From: Pseudomethylobacillus aquaticus
GTDB lineage: Bacteria > Pseudomonadota > Gammaproteobacteria > Burkholderiales > Methylophilaceae
Assembly (NCBI RefSeq): GCF_003730115.1
Contig: NZ_RJVP01000005.1
Location: forward strand, 156,666-220,665
Direction of reading: 5' to 3'
DNA length: 64,000 nt
Within the stretch, counting starts at the first letter, position 1. Each line of letters begins with the position of its first letter. Below are positions 62,285-64,000 of this stretch, piece after piece. The translations under genes and the position numbers were made by a program. The notes beneath the pieces are model-generated. The model was not told where the DNA came from and ran no database searches. It saw only the letters and a program-made list of their open reading frames with translations.

Positions 62285-63799
62285 ATGACCATAATTAAAG
62301 AACAAGACTTCATCCACAGCATCGCCGACGCGCTGCAGTTCATCTCTTATTACCATCCTGCCGATTACATTCAGGCGCTGGGTGCGGCGTATGCGCGTGA
62401 GCAGTCCCCTGCCGCCAGGGATGCCATCGCGCAGATCCTCACCAACTCGCGCATGTGTGCCGAGGGCAAGCGCCCCATCTGCCAGGACACCGGCATCGTG
62501 GTGGCCTTCGTCAAGGTAGGCATGCAGGTGCGCTGGGACACCGACCGTGGTGTGGAAGACATGGTCAACGAGGGTGTGCGCATCGCTTATCTGCATCCGG
62601 ACAACACCCTGCGCGCCTCCATGGTGAGTGACCCGGCAGGCAAGCGCGGCAACACGCGCGACAATACGCCAGCGGTGGTGCATGTGTCGCTGGTGCCGGG
62701 TGCCGAGGTCGAGATCAGCATCGCCGCCAAGGGCGGCGGCTCCGAGAACAAAGCCAAATTCGTGATGCTGAATCCCAGCGACAGCATCGTGGACTGGGTG
62801 GTGAAAACCGTGCCGACCATGGGGGCAGGCTGGTGCCCGCCCGGCATGCTGGGCATAGGCATAGGCGGTTCGGCAGAAAAAGCCATGGTCATGGCCAAAG
62901 AGTCGCTGATGGCGCCGATCGACATGCATGAACTGCAGGCGCGTGGCCCGCAAAGCCGCATCGAGGAACTGCGTCTGCAGCTCTATGACAAAGTGAACGC
63001 GCTGGGCATAGGCGCACAGGGCCTGGGCGGCCTGAGCACCGTGCTGGACGTGAAGATCCTCGATTACCCCACGCATGCGGCTTCGCTGCCGGTGGCCATG
63101 ATCCCCAACTGTGCCGCTACGCGCCATGTGCACTTCACGCTGGATGGTAGTGGTCCGGCGGTGCTGACGCCGCCCTCGCTGGCCAGTTGGCCGGATGTCA
63201 CCTGGTCACCCAGCCCGCAGGCGCGCCGTGTGGACCTCAACATGGTCACAAAGGCAGACGTCGCAAGCTGGCAACCCGGCGAGACCCTGCTGCTGAATGG
63301 CAAGCTGCTTACCGGGCGCGACGCCGCACATAAGCGCATGGCCGAGATACTGGCGCGCGGCGAAGCGCTGCCGGTGGATTTCACCAACCGCTTCATCTAC
63401 TACGTCGGCCCCGTCGATCCGGTGCGTGACGAGGCGGTCGGCCCGGCCGGACCCACCACCGCCACGCGCATGGACAAGTTCACCGACCTCATGCTGGACA
63501 GCACCGGCCTGCTGGGCATGATAGGCAAGGCAGAACGCGGCCAAGCCACCATAGACAGCATACGCAGTCACCAATCGGTGTATCTGATCGCGGTGGGTGG
63601 TGCCGCCTACCTGGTTTCCAAAGCCATCAAATCGGCCCAAGTGCTGGCATTCGCCGACCTCGGCATGGAAGCCATCTACGAGTTCGACGTGCAGGACATG
63701 CCGGTGACCGTGGCCGTGGACAGTCAGGGCGTGTCCGTGCACAGCACCGGCCCGGCACAATGGCGCGGCAAAGCCAGCATCCCTATCCAGTCCGAATAG
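62285..63799 (+). CDS. Class I fumarate hydratase / possible mesaconase
   Basis: A 504-residue single-chain [4Fe-4S] hydro-lyase. Started at MTIIKEQDFIHSI (62285); the frame from 62258 begins inside the repeat element. RPICQDTGIVVAF (Cys about 71), GWCPPGMLGIGIGG, and IPNCAATRHVHF supply cluster cysteines; GPTTATRMDKF and KAERGQATIDSI lie in the C-terminal beta domain. It hydrates fumarate to malate; several class I enzymes of this type also hydrate mesaconate to citramalate. Position with SDH, malic enzyme, CitE-like and mesaconyl-CoA hydratase genes fits either role. Confidence 0.92.
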   Translation: MTIIKEQDFIHSIADALQFISYYHPADYIQALGAAYAREQSPAARDAIAQILTNSRMCAEGKRPICQDTGIVVAFVKVGMQVRWDTDRGVEDMVNEGVRIAYLHPDNTLRASMVSDPAGKRGNTRDNTPAVVHVSLVPGAEVEISIAAKGGGSENKAKFVMLNPSDSIVDWVVKTVPTMGAGWCPPGMLGIGIGGSAEKAMVMAKESLMAPIDMHELQARGPQSRIEELRLQLYDKVNALGIGAQGLGGLSTVLDVKILDYPTHAASLPVAMIPNCAATRHVHFTLDGSGPAVLTPPSLASWPDVTWSPSPQARRVDLNMVTKADVASWQPGETLLLNGKLLTGRDAAHKRMAEILARGEALPVDFTNRFIYYVGPVDPVRDEAVGPAGPTTATRMDKFTDLMLDSTGLLGMIGKAERGQATIDSIRSHQSVYLIAVGGAAYLVSKAIKSAQVLAFADLGMEAIYEFDVQDMPVTVAVDSQGVSVHSTGPAQWRGKASIPIQSE

Positions 63800-63815
63800 C
63801 CGTCGTTCCCGTATG

Positions 63816-63838
63816 GGCGGCAGTGTCATGCCGCCTTT
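63816..63838 (+). terminator. Terminator after the fumarase gene
   Basis: GGCGGCA (63816-63822) pairs with TGCCGCC (63829-63835) around a 6-base loop and is followed by TTTAATCTT, a moderate T-run. Confidence 0.65.
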
Positions 63839-63867
63839 AATCTTCTTCCGTCCTAGTCATTCAATTC

Positions 63868-64000
63868 GAATGGCCGTCGTTCCCGCGCAGGCGGGAACCC
63901 AGGCAAGGCCCATCACCCGTGATATGCACGTCCCGGCAAGATGTCGATACCGTCATTCAGACGGGAGCACAGCGGAACCCGCATCCCACATCCCGCATCC
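63868..64000. repeat. Repeat-like non-coding sequence at window end
   Basis: GGCCGTCGTTCCCGCGCAGGCGGGAACCCAGG contains a hairpin (TTCCCGC / GCGGGAA) in the same style as the elements at 57831 and 62145, and CCGTCATTC recurs at 63949. No gene is visible and the element may continue past the window. Confidence 0.45.

Overview
This looks like chromosomal DNA of a betaproteobacterium. Pointers are priB between rpsF and rpsR, malate:quinone oxidoreductase, a methylcitrate cycle, and a UTRA-type GntR gene beside succinate dehydrogenase. From general knowledge of where a methylcitrate cycle coexists with such a layout, a Methylophilaceae-type methylotroph (Methylovorus or Methylotenera-like) is plausible, but no methanol-oxidation gene lies in the window, so this is inference only. 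Coding density is high. I saw no rRNA, tRNA, CRISPR array, prophage or complete IS; the only mobile-type gene is a REP-associated transposase.

Layout. 1-7.3 kb: 3' end of glmM, a PAP2 phosphatase, a secreted zinc phospholipase C-like protein, dgkA, a GT4 glycosyltransferase, a periplasmic glutathione peroxidase, a Yip1-type membrane protein and chrA. 7.5-8.4 kb: a REP-RAYT-REP unit that appears to have removed the front of a BrnA-type antitoxin gene. 8.4-18.6 kb: uup, then an envelope/polysaccharide locus (response regulator, YaiO-like outer-membrane barrel, HEAT protein, GT2 synthase) divergent from a phosphorelay (hybrid kinase with two receivers, lone receiver, receiver-HPt). 18.7-29.2 kb: MFS exporter, rep helicase, MEKHLA-dhaL-dhaK, ugd, rbgA, a methyltransferase and nnr. 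29.2-31.6 kb: two unknown small proteins and rpsF-priB-rpsR-rplI with promoter and terminator. 32.0-35.8 kb: a 1256-residue RTX-type protein built from six long repeats, three of them forming a block that is duplicated or nearly so. 36.0-41.2 kb: dnaB, alr-radA and a GT4 glycosyltransferase.

41.3-63.8 kb is a large central-carbon region. A leftward operon encodes a CitE-like protein, a mesaconyl-CoA hydratase-like protein, a second CitE-like lyase, prpB, prpC and, after a terminator-like hairpin, prpD. Then come mqo, a DoxX-like protein, acs and panD (leftward), gntR, malic enzyme, sdhCDAB, sdhE, a third CitE-like protein, an acyl-CoA synthetase and a class I fumarase/mesaconase. Together they can take propionyl-CoA plus oxaloacetate through methylcitrate to pyruvate and succinate, then succinate to fumarate, malate, and pyruvate or oxaloacetate. 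The mesaconyl-CoA hydratase, CitE-like lyases, CoA ligase and possible mesaconase suggest an added branch connecting C5 dicarboxylates (mesaconate, methylmalyl-CoA or citramalyl-CoA) with propionyl-CoA, glyoxylate, acetyl-CoA and pyruvate. A 22-bp palindromic box occurs twice, next to the -35 of the leftward lyase/prp promoter and of the panD-acs promoter beside gntR, which predicts one GntR regulon.
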